From contig DDUQ01000058.1 in assembly GCA_002344885.1 (NCBI GenBank), positions 54,281 to 118,280 on the forward strand: 64,000 nucleotides of DNA, read 5' to 3'. The notes below the pieces were generated by a model. That model ran no database searches. It was given only the letters and a program-made list of their open reading frames with translations, and was not told where the DNA came from. Shown one piece after another: positions 1 to 7,985 of this stretch. Source of the stretch: Comamonadaceae bacterium UBA2334. GTDB lineage: Bacteria > Pseudomonadota > Gammaproteobacteria > Burkholderiales > Burkholderiaceae_C. The position numbers were made by a program, and so were the translations under genes. The stretch's first letter is position 1. Every line of letters begins with the position of its first letter.

Positions 1-57
1 ACGGCATGCCTGGAGCGTGAGGCCTCTCTGGATGGCTTCGTGCACAGCATGGGCTGA
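1..57 (+). CDS. possible 3' end of an unidentified gene
   Basis: Frame 1 is open from the window edge and stops with TGA at 55-57, giving 18 residues that end in FVHSMG. It would be convergent with rsgA. The fragment is too short to identify. Its composition is compatible with a real C-terminus, but chance cannot be excluded. Confidence 0.3.
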   Translation, partial: TACLEREASLDGFVHSMG

Positions 58-64
58 TGAAAGC

Positions 65-83
65 CCGTGCCATGCACGCACGG
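65..83. terminator. weak hairpin between convergent genes
   Basis: A six-base inverted repeat, CCGTGC and GCACGG with a 7-base loop, lies between the putative plus-strand stop at 57 and the rsgA stop at 89. It has no T-tract, so a bidirectional terminator role is only a guess. Confidence 0.25.
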
Positions 84-88
84 TGCTG

Positions 89-1042
89 TCACCAGTGGCG
101 CGTTTGGGACAATTCTTCGAACAGTTCGCAGTAAATTTTGTAGCGATTTTCGTTTATTTTATAAGCGCTATCGCTGTTATTTATGCTTGAAATGATGCCG
201 CAACCCGGTTCGTGCAAGTGCGTGCAGTTGTAAAACTTGCAATGGCCGAGGTGCCGCCTGATGTCCGGCATCAGGGCAGCGAGTTGAGTGGCTTCGATGT
301 GCTTGAGGCCGAACTCCTGAAAACCTGGTGAATCGATCAGGGCGCTGCGTCTGTCTTCGCCCACCCAGTACCAGAGTGTGCTCGTGGTGGTGTGCTTGCC
401 GGAGTTGAGAGCTTTTGAAACTTCGTTTGTCAGCGCAAATGCATCGGGCACACAACGGTTGATCAATGTGCTCTTGCCGACCCCGGAGGGGCCGAGCACG
501 AGCGTCAGCTTGCCATCGAGGTGGTCAGACAGGGTAGCCCAAGTGTCGGGGTTGCTGTCTGCCTCCGGCGGTGTTGGGTCACTCTTGGGGTTCAGGCACA
601 AACGCAACACCGTGTAGCCCATGTCACGGTATGGTGCCAGCCGCTGCCAGGCTCGGCTGAAGGGCGTGGCCAGGTCGCTTTTGTTCAAGCCGATCAGGGG
701 CTGGATACCTGCCGCCTCGGCAGCGATCAGCGCCCGGGCCAATTGCCGTTCCGAGAACTCGGGTTCGGCCGCCAGCAAAATCAGTACCTGATCCAGGTTG
801 GCCGCAAACGATTTGGTGCGGACGTCGTCCTGGCGGTAAAACAGGTTGTGCCGTGGTTCAATTTTTTCGATCGTCCCCTCGTTGGCCGACGGGCACCACA
901 GCACCTTGTCGCCCACAAGTGCAGTGTTTTTCTTTCCGCGAGGGTGACAGATGCGGCGCGTGCCGTCAGGCGACTCGACCACCACATGCCGACCGTACGC
1001 AGCCACCACACGGCCGGGCATCAGGTTGGGGGGGCCGTTCAT
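89..1042 (-). CDS. rsgA: ribosome small-subunit-dependent GTPase A (RsgA/YjeQ)
   Basis: RsgA is a GTPase that helps late maturation of the 30S ribosomal subunit. The 317-residue protein shows the circularly permuted GTPase order: an N-terminal OB-fold, G4 (NKSD), then G1 (GPSGVGKST) and G3 (DSPG). The C-terminal zinc knuckle CKFYNCTHLHEPGC follows. Length is normal for the family. Its start overlaps the stop of the upstream M48 protease gene by 4 bases (ATGA), so the two are probably co-transcribed. The last 35 residues are coded by an unusually AT-rich patch containing a copy of the dispersed repeat (131-183), giving the odd run INNSDSAYKINENRYK before a normal-looking end. Confidence 0.96.
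   Translation of the reverse strand: MNGPPNLMPGRVVAAYGRHVVVESPDGTRRICHPRGKKNTALVGDKVLWCPSANEGTIEKIEPRHNLFYRQDDVRTKSFAANLDQVLILLAAEPEFSERQLARALIAAEAAGIQPLIGLNKSDLATPFSRAWQRLAPYRDMGYTVLRLCLNPKSDPTPPEADSNPDTWATLSDHLDGKLTLVLGPSGVGKSTLINRCVPDAFALTNEVSKALNSGKHTTTSTLWYWVGEDRRSALIDSPGFQEFGLKHIEATQLAALMPDIRRHLGHCKFYNCTHLHEPGCGIISSINNSDSAYKINENRYKIYCELFEELSQTRHW
131..183 (-). repeat. dispersed AGCGCTTT repeat, copy A (inside rsgA)
   Basis: An AT-rich patch in a GC-rich gene, read on the minus strand as AGCGATAGCGCTTATAAAAT and onward. The arms AGCGAT (142-147) and ATCGCT (170-175) are inverted. It resembles the other copies listed here and stays in frame in rsgA. Similarity was judged by eye. Confidence 0.5.
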
Positions 1043-2313
1043 GAAGCTGCGCCTGCGGTTTCAAGTCTGGACAGTCTGTCCGCAGCCGGTGGGTGCGAGT
1101 AATAGAACCACACGTACCAGGGGTCGGGGGTCAGGGTCGATGCGTTGTCGCGATACAGCTTCAGCAATGCGCCCGCCAGGTCCGCTCCATTGGCTTGTCG
1201 GGCTGCATAGGCATCCGCCTCAAACTCGTGTCGCCGCGAACTCGATGCACCCCACGGGGAAACAAAAAAAGTGATCAGCGGCGTTACCATCAGAAACAGC
1301 AGCAGTGCAAGCGCCTCGTTGCCGCCGGTCAGACGAGGCTCGACACCCAGGCCTGTGTAGAACCACACCTGATTGGACAACCAACCCAGCACAGCGAGCC
1401 CCAGGAGGCTTGTGGCGGCCATCAGCAGTACCCGTTTTGCGATGTGGCGATGGTGGAAATGGCCCAACTCATGCGCCAACACCGCTTCGACTTCCGATCC
1501 GCTCAGCTGATGGAGCAGGGTGTCGTAGAACACAACGCGTTTGGCGGAGCCGAAACCTGTGAAGTAGGCATTGGCATGTGCACTGCGGCGGCTGCCATCC
1601 ATCACAAAAAAGCCCTTCGACCTGAATCCGCAGCGTGTCATCAACGCTTGCACGCGCGCAGCCAGCGCTTCGTCAGCGAGGGGTTTGAATGTGTTGAAAA
1701 GCGGTGCAATCCAGGTCGGGTAAATCACCATCAGCAGCAAATTGAAGCCCATGAAGACGCACCAGGCCCAAAGCCACCAGAGGGAACCGGCTGACATCAT
1801 CAGCCACAGCACTGCAGCCAGAACAGGTGTCCCCACGACAACCCCCACCGCCGCGCCTTTGAGCCCATCGGTGACCCACATGCGGAATGTGGTGCGGTTG
1901 AAGCCGAATTTTTCTTCCAGTCGGAAAGTCAGGTACCACGAGAGTGGCAACTCCAACACGCTGCCCACCAGCACAAAGCTCATGATGAGCAGGATCTGTT
2001 GTGGCAAACCCGGGCTCATGGTGTCCAGCAGCAGTGAGTTGAGTGCTTCCAGCCCACCCAGCATGGTCCACCCGAGCAAGATGGCTGCTTGCCATCCGAT
2101 TTCGACGATGCTGAAGCGGGTTTTTGCGATCGTGTAGTCGGCCGCCTTCTGATGGGCTGCCGTGTCGATGGTGGCAGCGTAGACGGCGGGGACTTGGGAG
2201 CGGTGACGGGCCACGTGTCGGATCTGTCTGCTGGCCAACCACAGGCGCAAAAGGGTGGTGGTGGCGAGCAGGCATACGAAAATCAGCGCCACGGTTTGAG
2301 GTGAAACATGCAT
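1039..2313 (-). CDS. M48 family zinc metalloprotease (Ste24/CAAX-protease type)
   Basis: A 424-residue integral membrane peptidase of the M48 family. It has the zinc motif HELGH (in [12 protein letters not shown]) and the downstream third ligand in [12 protein letters not shown]. Several hydrophobic segments occupy the N-terminal half, as in Ste24/CAAX prenyl protease 1 proteins. In bacteria such proteins are thought to act in membrane protein quality control; the substrate here is unknown. It heads a two-gene unit with rsgA (4-base overlap) and diverges from orn. The start is the first ATG after the divergent intergenic region. Confidence 0.92.
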   Translation of the reverse strand: MHVSPQTVALIFVCLLATTTLLRLWLASRQIRHVARHRSQVPAVYAATIDTAAHQKAADYTIAKTRFSIVEIGWQAAILLGWTMLGGLEALNSLLLDTMSPGLPQQILLIMSFVLVGSVLELPLSWYLTFRLEEKFGFNRTTFRMWVTDGLKGAAVGVVVGTPVLAAVLWLMMSAGSLWWLWAWCVFMGFNLLLMVIYPTWIAPLFNTFKPLADEALAARVQALMTRCGFRSKGFFVMDGSRRSAHANAYFTGFGSAKRVVFYDTLLHQLSGSEVEAVLAHELGHFHHRHIAKRVLLMAATSLLGLAVLGWLSNQVWFYTGLGVEPRLTGGNEALALLLFLMVTPLITFFVSPWGASSSRRHEFEADAYAARQANGADLAGALLKLYRDNASTLTPDPWYVWFYYSHPPAADRLSRLETAGAAS

Positions 2314-2370
2314 GCGCAGAGTCTAACCAGCCCGGACAGACCGGCCGACGTCCAGGGTGTTTGCAGCGAA

Positions 2371-2399
2371 AATGGGGCATGAGCTCCAAACGCCCCATT
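2371..2399. repeat. perfect inverted repeat between M48 protease and orn
   Basis: AATGGGGC (2371-2378) and GCCCCATT (2392-2399) form a perfect 8-bp inverted repeat with a 13-base loop in the divergent promoter region. It could be an operator or a hairpin in the orn leader. An in-frame ATG for orn (2379) lies in the loop, but the conserved protein starts later. Confidence 0.5.
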
Positions 2400-2459
2400 G
2401 CCCCGCGCCACACACATGAACCCTATCCGGTGCATCCGTCCGGTTTGCACCGACACGAC

Positions 2460-3023
2460 ATGAATCTGGTCTGGATAGACTGTGAAATGAGTGGCCTCAA
2501 CCCCGAAACTGACCGGATTTTGGAAATTGCCGTCGTGGTCACCAGCCCTGATCTGACCCCACGTGCCGAGGGGCCTGTGCTGGTCATCCACCAGGACGAT
2601 GCCGTGCTTGACGGCATGGATGCCTGGAACAAAGGCACACACGGCAAAAGCGGACTGATCGACAAGGTCAAGGCCAGCACGCGCACGGAGTCCGATGCCG
2701 AGGCCGAATTGCTTGCCTTTGTGTCTCAGTTTGTGCCGAAAAACACGTCTCCTTTGTGTGGCAACACCGTGCACCAGGACAGGCGATTCCTCGTGCGCTA
2801 CATGCCCAGGCTGGAGGCGTTTCTGCACTACCGATGCCTGGATGTCAGCACGCTCAAAGAGCTGTCCCGACGCTGGGACCCCACTGTGTTCAAGGCATTC
2901 AAGAAGCACCAGCGGCACACAGCGCTGGCAGACGTGCACGAGTCCATCGATGAGTTGGCCCACTACCGGGCGCATCTGTTCAAGGCCACCAGTCCTGCGA
3001 CCCCGGCGGAAGCCTCAGCGTGA
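2460..3023 (+). CDS. orn: oligoribonuclease
   Basis: A 3'-to-5' exoribonuclease that degrades di- to short oligoribonucleotides, including the pGpG left from c-di-GMP turnover. It is a DEDDh-family protein of 187 residues. Exo I appears as [10 protein letters not shown] at the N-terminus, and the C-terminal part has [14 protein letters not shown] with the catalytic His and Asp. The start was set at the ATG giving [13 protein letters not shown], the usual Orn N-terminus; the open frame continues upstream and includes another ATG at 2379. It is transcribed away from the M48-rsgA pair. The diguanylate cyclase/phosphodiesterase in this window (29.3-31.3 kb) makes a metabolic link possible but not specific. 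Confidence 0.95.
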   Translation: MNLVWIDCEMSGLNPETDRILEIAVVVTSPDLTPRAEGPVLVIHQDDAVLDGMDAWNKGTHGKSGLIDKVKASTRTESDAEAELLAFVSQFVPKNTSPLCGNTVHQDRRFLVRYMPRLEAFLHYRCLDVSTLKELSRRWDPTVFKAFKKHQRHTALADVHESIDELAHYRAHLFKATSPATPAEASA

Positions 3024-3061
3024 CGGCAAAGGCTGTTACATCAACCCGGCACTGACCTGAT

Positions 3062-3793
3062 ATGTATTTGCAAGATATTCTGTTTTCACAGGGCTTCGGC
3101 ACTCGGCGGGTGTGCGCGGGGCTGATTCAACAGGGGTTCGTCACTGTCGGTGGTGTTACCCAATCGGATACCCATGCCGAGTTCGATACCGACGGGCTGA
3201 CATTTGTGGTCCAGGGTGGCGCGTGGCCTTTTCGCGAGCGTGCCTACCTGATGTTGCACAAGCCTGCAGGCTATGAATGTTCGCAAAAGCCCGGTATGTA
3301 CCCCAGTATCTACACCTTGCTGCCGGGGCCGCTTCGCATGCGAGGGGGTGGGGCGGCGGCCGGCGTGCAGGCGGTCGGGCGACTCGATCAGGACACCACT
3401 GGCTTGTTGTTGCTCAGTGACGATGGCAAGTTCATCCACCGCATGAGTTCACCGCGACACCATGTGCCCAAGGTTTATGAGGTCACCACCAAACACCCCA
3501 TCGACGAACAGCAGGTGGCCAGGTTGCTGGCTGGGGTGGTGTTGGACGACAGTCCGGTGGCGGTCAGAGCCGCGAAGGCGGTGTTGGCTGGGCCCTGTCA
3601 TTTGCAAATGACCTTGACCGAGGGTAAATACCACCAGGTCAAGCGCATGCTGGCCGCGGTCGGCAACCGGGTGGAGCGCTTGCACCGGTCTCGTATTGGT
3701 AGCATTGAACTCAATACAGAATTGCCCGAGAGGGCTTGGCGGTGGTTGACGCCGGATGAGGTGGCCGGTTTGCAGGGGGGCGGTAGCCGGTGA
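3062..3793 (+). CDS. rsuA: 16S rRNA pseudouridine synthase, RsuA family
   Basis: A 243-residue pseudouridine synthase of the RsuA/RluB/E/F family. It has an N-terminal S4-like RNA-binding region (LFSQGFGTRRVCAGLIQQG) and the catalytic motif GRLDQDTTGLLLLSDDG, in which the Asp is the nucleophile. KYHQVKRMLAAVGNRVERLHR follows near the end. The short S4 domain and overall length fit RsuA, which modifies U516 of 16S rRNA. RluE-like activity on 23S rRNA is less likely but not excluded. It follows orn by 38 bases in the same direction. Confidence 0.87.
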   Translation: MYLQDILFSQGFGTRRVCAGLIQQGFVTVGGVTQSDTHAEFDTDGLTFVVQGGAWPFRERAYLMLHKPAGYECSQKPGMYPSIYTLLPGPLRMRGGGAAAGVQAVGRLDQDTTGLLLLSDDGKFIHRMSSPRHHVPKVYEVTTKHPIDEQQVARLLAGVVLDDSPVAVRAAKAVLAGPCHLQMTLTEGKYHQVKRMLAAVGNRVERLHRSRIGSIELNTELPERAWRWLTPDEVAGLQGGGSR

Positions 3794-3839
3794 CGGGGTG
3801 AATTTGGTCAATTGCGCAGGCTTGGGTTAAGCTGCCCGC

Positions 3840-4784
3840 ATGGGTTTGATTTTTGACTCTTTCTGGCGCGCGGCCCTGTACTGCCTGCACCCGCGTGTCA
3901 TCCTCCTGTCGCTGCTGCCGTTGGGCATCATGGTGGCGCTGGCTTTTGCGGCTGGCTATTGGTATTGGGAACCCGCTGTGGCTGCTGTCACGGCCTGGTT
4001 GGAGTCCAATGCATTGCTGTCGGTGGCGTTGGGCTGGCTCGACTCGGTCGGGCTGGCTGCGCTGCGCGGCGTCATCGGGCCGCTGATGGTGTTGTTCATC
4101 GCCACCCCTGTCATCGTGATCATCGCGTTGCTGCTGGTCGCGCTGATGATGACGCCTGCCATGGTCGATCTGGTGGCCCAGCGTCGGTTTCCCAAGTTGG
4201 AAAAGAAGCACGGTGCCTCCTGGGTCGTTGCCTTGCTGTGGTCCCTGCTGTCCACCAGCATGGCTTTGCTGGCCATGGTGGCATCGTTGCCACTGTGGCT
4301 GATTCCGCCCCTGATCATGGTGTTGCCACCGCTGATATGGGGGTGGTTGACCTACCGCGTGTTTGCCTTCGATGTGCTGGCAGCGCACGCCAGTGCCGAT
4401 GAGCGCAAGGCATTGTTTGCCCAATACCGTCACCAGTTTCTGGTGCTGGGCATCATCACAGGCTACCTGGGGGCATTGCCCAGCGTGTTGTGGGCATCGG
4501 GCGCCATGTTCATTGCCATGGCACCTTTGCTCATTCCGTTGGCCATTTGGGTGTATGCGCTGGTGTTTGCGTTCTCGTCGCTCTGGTTTGCCCACTTCGG
4601 GCTGGCGGCGCTGGGCAAGTTGCGGGAGGCCGATGCCCTGGCGCTCGCCCGGGCGCGAGATTGGGCTGCTCCCGCGCCTGCGACACCCGATGCGGTCACG
4701 GACATCGGAGAGCCCACGCCTGTGTTGCCATCGCAGGCTGCCTTGCCCGCAGCTGTGTCCAACCATGAACCCAACCGAACATGA
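3840..4784 (+). CDS. EI24/CysZ-like membrane protein
   Basis: A 314-residue protein with about six hydrophobic stretches and the opening MGLIFDSFWRAALYCLHPRVI typical of the EI24-domain family (related to CysZ) in beta-proteobacteria. The last 60 residues are hydrophilic, Ala/Pro-rich and probably cytoplasmic. CysZ is a sulfate channel, but sulfate transport cannot be inferred from this sequence. Its stop overlaps the next gene by 4 bases (ATGA), so the two are translationally coupled. Confidence 0.8.
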   Translation: MGLIFDSFWRAALYCLHPRVILLSLLPLGIMVALAFAAGYWYWEPAVAAVTAWLESNALLSVALGWLDSVGLAALRGVIGPLMVLFIATPVIVIIALLLVALMMTPAMVDLVAQRRFPKLEKKHGASWVVALLWSLLSTSMALLAMVASLPLWLIPPLIMVLPPLIWGWLTYRVFAFDVLAAHASADERKALFAQYRHQFLVLGIITGYLGALPSVLWASGAMFIAMAPLLIPLAIWVYALVFAFSSLWFAHFGLAALGKLREADALALARARDWAAPAPATPDAVTDIGEPTPVLPSQAALPAAVSNHEPNRT

Positions 4785-5611
4785 CGCCTGACATGCCTCC
4801 CGTCTTCGGTGCACTGATCATCGGGGACGAGATTCTCTCGGGTCGCCGCACCGACAGGCATCTGACCAAACTCATCGAGTTGCTTGGCGAGCGCGGCCTT
4901 TCGCTGTCGTGGGCGACCTGTGTCGGTGACGACCCTGCGCGCATCACCCGTTTGCTGGCCGATGCGTTCGACGCCAGTGATGTGGTGTTCTCGTTTGGCG
5001 GCATCGGTGCCACGCCCGATGACCACACCCGCCAATGTGCTGCTGCCGCACTGGGGCAGCCGCTGGTGCTGCATCCACAGGCCAAAGCGCTGATCACCGA
5101 GCGCATGATCGAGATGGCACAGCAACAGGGTGTGGCCTGGGACCCGCATCACCCGGACAGCCTGCGGCGATTGCAGATGGGCGAGTTTCCGGCGCAGGCC
5201 AGCATCATTTCCAACCCCTACAACCGCATTCCCGGCTTCAGTTGTGTGGGGCGGCAGGGGGGCACGGTGCATTTTGTGCCCGGCTTTCCGGTCATGGCAT
5301 GGCCCATGGTGGCGAGTGTGCTGGACCGCACCTACAGCCGTTGGTTCAAAGTGGGTGCCTGGGCCGAGCACTCGGTGATCGTCTATGGTGCACTGGAGGC
5401 CACACTGACCCCTTTGATGGTGCAGATTGAGGCCGATCATCCCGGCGTGAAAGTGTTCAGCCTCCCCAGTGTGGACCATCCCGAGCATGGCAAGCACATC
5501 GATCTGGGCGTCAAAGGCCCCTCTGAACGCGTGCCGGCGGCCTATGCGCAGTTGAAGGCCGGGCTGTTGGGCATGGCCATGCAGCTTGGCCCCGAATTGG
5601 TGCGCAACTGA
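4781..5611 (+). CDS. CinA/MoaB-like molybdopterin-binding domain protein
   Basis: A 276-residue protein starting with the MoCF-type fold (FGALIIGDEILSGRRTDRHL) followed by SFGGIGATPDDHTRQ, the signature shared by MoaB, MogA and the N-terminal domain of CinA. It lacks the C-terminal CinA nicotinamide-nucleotide amidase domain. It is commonly annotated as competence/damage-inducible protein A (YfaY-like). Its substrate is unknown; a role in pyridine nucleotide or molybdopterin chemistry is family-level inference only. It is translationally coupled to the EI24 gene and followed by the glnA control region. Confidence 0.82.
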   Translation: MTPDMPPVFGALIIGDEILSGRRTDRHLTKLIELLGERGLSLSWATCVGDDPARITRLLADAFDASDVVFSFGGIGATPDDHTRQCAAAALGQPLVLHPQAKALITERMIEMAQQQGVAWDPHHPDSLRRLQMGEFPAQASIISNPYNRIPGFSCVGRQGGTVHFVPGFPVMAWPMVASVLDRTYSRWFKVGAWAEHSVIVYGALEATLTPLMVQIEADHPGVKVFSLPSVDHPEHGKHIDLGVKGPSERVPAAYAQLKAGLLGMAMQLGPELVRN

Positions 5612-5612
5612 T

Positions 5613-5629
5613 TGCCTTATTTTGGTGCG
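5613..5629 (+). promoter_or_regulatory. NtrC-binding site 1 (upstream enhancer of glnA)
   Basis: TGCCTTATTTTGGTGCG matches the NtrC consensus TGCACTATTTTGGTGCA at 14 of 17 positions. Its centre is about 157 bases before the predicted glnA start of transcription. It lies immediately after the stop of the preceding gene. Confidence 0.75.
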
Positions 5630-5641
5630 TTGTGTGGTGCG

Positions 5642-5658
5642 TGCACTGTTTTGGTGTA
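5642..5658 (+). promoter_or_regulatory. NtrC-binding site 2 (upstream enhancer of glnA)
   Basis: TGCACTGTTTTGGTGTA matches the NtrC consensus TGCACTATTTTGGTGCA at 15 of 17 positions. Its centre is 29 bases from site 1 and about 128 bases upstream of the predicted start. Paired sites about three helical turns apart resemble the glnA enhancer of enteric bacteria. Confidence 0.8.
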
Positions 5659-5751
5659 TTCCGTGTGGGGCGAGAGCATGCGCCGTTCGTGGTGAAGCCC
5701 CGCACCGGGGTGAGGCATACTTCGCACATCGTTGCAGCATCCGTATTGGGT

Positions 5752-5767
5752 TGGCACAGAAGCTGCT
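5752..5767 (+). promoter_or_regulatory. sigma54 promoter of glnA
   Basis: TGGCACAGAAGCTGCT fits the sigma54 pattern TGGCAC-N5-TTGCW. The -24 GG (5753-5754) and -12 GC (5765-5766) have the required spacing. The predicted start is near 5778, giving a leader of about 45 bases that ends in the ribosome-binding site AGGAGA before the glnA ATG at 5822. Confidence 0.82.
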
Positions 5768-5821
5768 TTGATCCCACCAACCTCGTTTTCAACCCGTAAG
5801 TACCCTTCTAGGAGAATTTTG

Positions 5822-7237
5822 ATGGCCAAGACCGTCGCAGACGTGATGCAACTCGTGAAAGACAACGAAGTCAAGTTTGTTGACTTCCGTTTCACCGATA
5901 CCCGTGGCAAGTGGCAGCACATCACCATTCCGGTGTCCCAGTTCGACGAAAGCAAGTTCGACGACGGCCAGGCTTTCGACGGCTCGTCCATCGCTGGCTG
6001 GAAGGGTATCGAAGCGTCCGACATGCTGCTGATGCCCGAAGCATCCACCGCATTCATCGACCCTTTCTTTGAAGAAACCACACTGGTGCTGGTGTGTGAC
6101 GTGATCGAACCCACAGACGGCAAAGCCTACGAGCGTGACCCACGTTCGATTGCCAAGCGCGCCGAGATGTACCTGAAGTCCACCGGTCTGGGCGACACGG
6201 CGTTCTTCGGTCCAGAGCCAGAATTCTTCATCTTCGACGAAGTGCGCTGGAGCACAGAACCCAACAACACGTTCTACGCCATCGACGAATACGAAGGCCC
6301 ATGGAACAGTGGTTCCAAGCTTGAAGGCGGCAACCGTGGTCACCGTCCCCGTGTCAAAGGTGGCTATTTCCCCGTGCCACCCGTGGACAGCACACAGGAC
6401 ATGCGCAGCGAAATGAGCCTGGTGCTCGAAGCTGTGGGCATCCCCGTCGAAGTGCATCATCATGAAGTGGCCGGTGCTGGCCAGTGCGAAATCGGCACCA
6501 AGTTCTCGACCCTGGTCGAGCGTGCCGACTGGACGCTGCTGCAGAAGTACGTGATCCAGAACGTGGCCAACGCCTACGGCAAGACCGTGACATTCATGCC
6601 CAAGCCCTACGCTGGCGACAACGGCTCCGGCATGCACGTCCACCAGTCCGTCTGGAAAGATGGCAAGAACCTGTTCGCAGGCAACGGTTATGCCGGTCTG
6701 TCTGACTTCGCGCTGTATTACATCGGCGGCATCATCAAGCATGCCCGTGCGCTGAACGCCATCACCAACCCCGGTACCAACAGCTACAAGCGTCTGGTGC
6801 CGCACTTCGAGGCGCCGGTCAAGCTGGCATACTCTGCCAAGAACCGCTCTGCGTCCATCCGTATTCCCAATGTGGCGTCTGACAAGGCACGTCGTGTGGA
6901 AGCCCGCTTCCCCGATCCACTGTGCAACCCTTACCTGGGCTTTGCCGCATTGCTGATGGCCGGTCTGGACGGCGTGCGCAACAAGATTCACCCCGGTGAA
7001 GCCGCCAGCAAAGACCTGTATCACCTGCCCCCAGAGGAAGACAAGCTGGTCCCCACCGTGTGCTCCAGCCTCGACCAGGCGCTGGAATGCCTGGACAAAG
7101 ACCGCGCGTTCTTGACCGAAGGTGGCGTGTTCACCGACGCATGGATCGACTCTTACATCGAACTCAAGATGCAGGAAGTCACCCGCAGCCGCGTGGAAGT
7201 GTCGCCTGTCGAATACGACATGTACTACAGCCTCTGA
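5822..7237 (+). CDS. glnA: glutamine synthetase type I
   Basis: Catalyses ATP-dependent condensation of glutamate and ammonium to glutamine, the main ammonium assimilation step. The 471-residue protein is standard for dodecameric GSI-beta. Visible motifs are DGSSIAGW, the metal/substrate segments [12 protein letters not shown] and [10 protein letters not shown], the ATP region [10 protein letters not shown], and the adenylylation loop [10 protein letters not shown] with its modifiable Tyr. The true start is the ATG after AGGAGAATTTTG; the open frame extends further upstream. It is expressed from a sigma54 promoter with NtrC enhancers and followed by a strong terminator. The ntrBC genes that control it lie downstream. 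Confidence 0.98.
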   Translation: MAKTVADVMQLVKDNEVKFVDFRFTDTRGKWQHITIPVSQFDESKFDDGQAFDGSSIAGWKGIEASDMLLMPEASTAFIDPFFEETTLVLVCDVIEPTDGKAYERDPRSIAKRAEMYLKSTGLGDTAFFGPEPEFFIFDEVRWSTEPNNTFYAIDEYEGPWNSGSKLEGGNRGHRPRVKGGYFPVPPVDSTQDMRSEMSLVLEAVGIPVEVHHHEVAGAGQCEIGTKFSTLVERADWTLLQKYVIQNVANAYGKTVTFMPKPYAGDNGSGMHVHQSVWKDGKNLFAGNGYAGLSDFALYYIGGIIKHARALNAITNPGTNSYKRLVPHFEAPVKLAYSAKNRSASIRIPNVASDKARRVEARFPDPLCNPYLGFAALLMAGLDGVRNKIHPGEAASKDLYHLPPEEDKLVPTVCSSLDQALECLDKDRAFLTEGGVFTDAWIDSYIELKMQEVTRSRVEVSPVEYDMYYSL

Positions 7238-7258
7238 TCTGCCCTGCGGATCGGTGAC

Positions 7259-7287
7259 AAAAGGACGGCGCGAGCCGTCCTTTTTTA
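7259..7287 (+). terminator. rho-independent terminator of glnA
   Basis: The stem AAAAGGACGGC / GCCGTCCTTTT closes a GCGA tetraloop and is followed by T residues (TTTTTT at 7281-7286). It lies 21 bases after the glnA stop and separates glnA from the genes leading to ntrBC. Confidence 0.92.
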
Positions 7288-7419
7288 CTTTGTGCAAACA
7301 ATGAAAGGCTTGGCCGCATGGTGTCGGGCACTTTTACGCGATACTGCAGACTCAACGGTTTCCAGGCAGATGCCCTGAAGCCCGTTCATCGTCTGATTGA
7401 TCATTCCTTTCGTTGTCCG

Positions 7420-7974
7420 ATGTACCTGCGCCCACACCTGATTCGGCCTCTTTTCCTGACTATGTGTGCTGTGCTTGGGTGCGCCGTTGTGCCGGCCGCC
7501 CAGGCGCAAGACCGTATCTTTCGTTGTGGCAACGAGTACACCAACAACCCATCGCCAGCCCAGAAGCGGGATTGCAAGCCGATCGATGGCGGCAACATCA
7601 CCATCGTGCCAGCCACCAAACCCTCTTCGTCGGGGGGCAACCGGGGTGGCTCACCCGCAGTGGCGTCCGGCGATCAGCCTCGGGTGGATCCGGCACAGCA
7701 GAAAGCGCGTGACAGTGATGCCCGCGCCATTCTGGAGGCGGAACTGCGCCGTGCCGAAGCGCGACTGGCCGACTTGCAGCGCGAGTACAACAACGGACAG
7801 CCGGAGAAGAAAACCGACGAACTGCGCAACGTTGCCCGTTACCAGGAGCGCGTGGCCGACATGAAGGCCAACATCGCACGTGTTGAAGCAGACATCACCG
7901 GTATACGCCGCGAGCTGCAGCGGGTGGGTGGTGCCGGTGCAGCCAATGCATCGGCTGCCGTGCACAACCGTTGA
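7420..7974 (+). CDS. exported coiled-coil protein of unknown function between glnA and ntrB
   Basis: This protein is not recognised as a characterised family. From the ATG at 7420 it is about 184 residues. It opens with a signal peptide (hydrophobic stretch ending VVPAAQAQ, likely cleaved after AQA), then a short DUF4124-like segment with two cysteines (FRCGNEYTNN, KRDCKPIDGG). A Ser/Gly-rich linker and a charged alpha-helical region follow (EAELRRAEARLADLQ and onward), probably coiled coil. The open frame begins at 7318, so the start is uncertain. It ends overlapping the upstream edge of ntrB, suggesting it shares the ntrBC transcript. A link to nitrogen control rests on position only. Confidence 0.72.
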   Translation: MYLRPHLIRPLFLTMCAVLGCAVVPAAQAQDRIFRCGNEYTNNPSPAQKRDCKPIDGGNITIVPATKPSSSGGNRGGSPAVASGDQPRVDPAQQKARDSDARAILEAELRRAEARLADLQREYNNGQPEKKTDELRNVARYQERVADMKANIARVEADITGIRRELQRVGGAGAANASAAVHNR

Positions 7975-7985
7975 GCAGGTCAGCC

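Noticed and set aside
1093..1794. Long plus-strand open frame opposite the M48 protease gene
   Set aside because: It is antisense to a well-conserved protease, has a low-complexity His/Gln/Arg-rich translation and no family features; typical shadow of a GC-rich gene.
5789..7297. 502-codon minus-strand open frame opposite glnA
   Set aside because: It is an exact shadow of glnA with no independent promoter, start signal or family resemblance.
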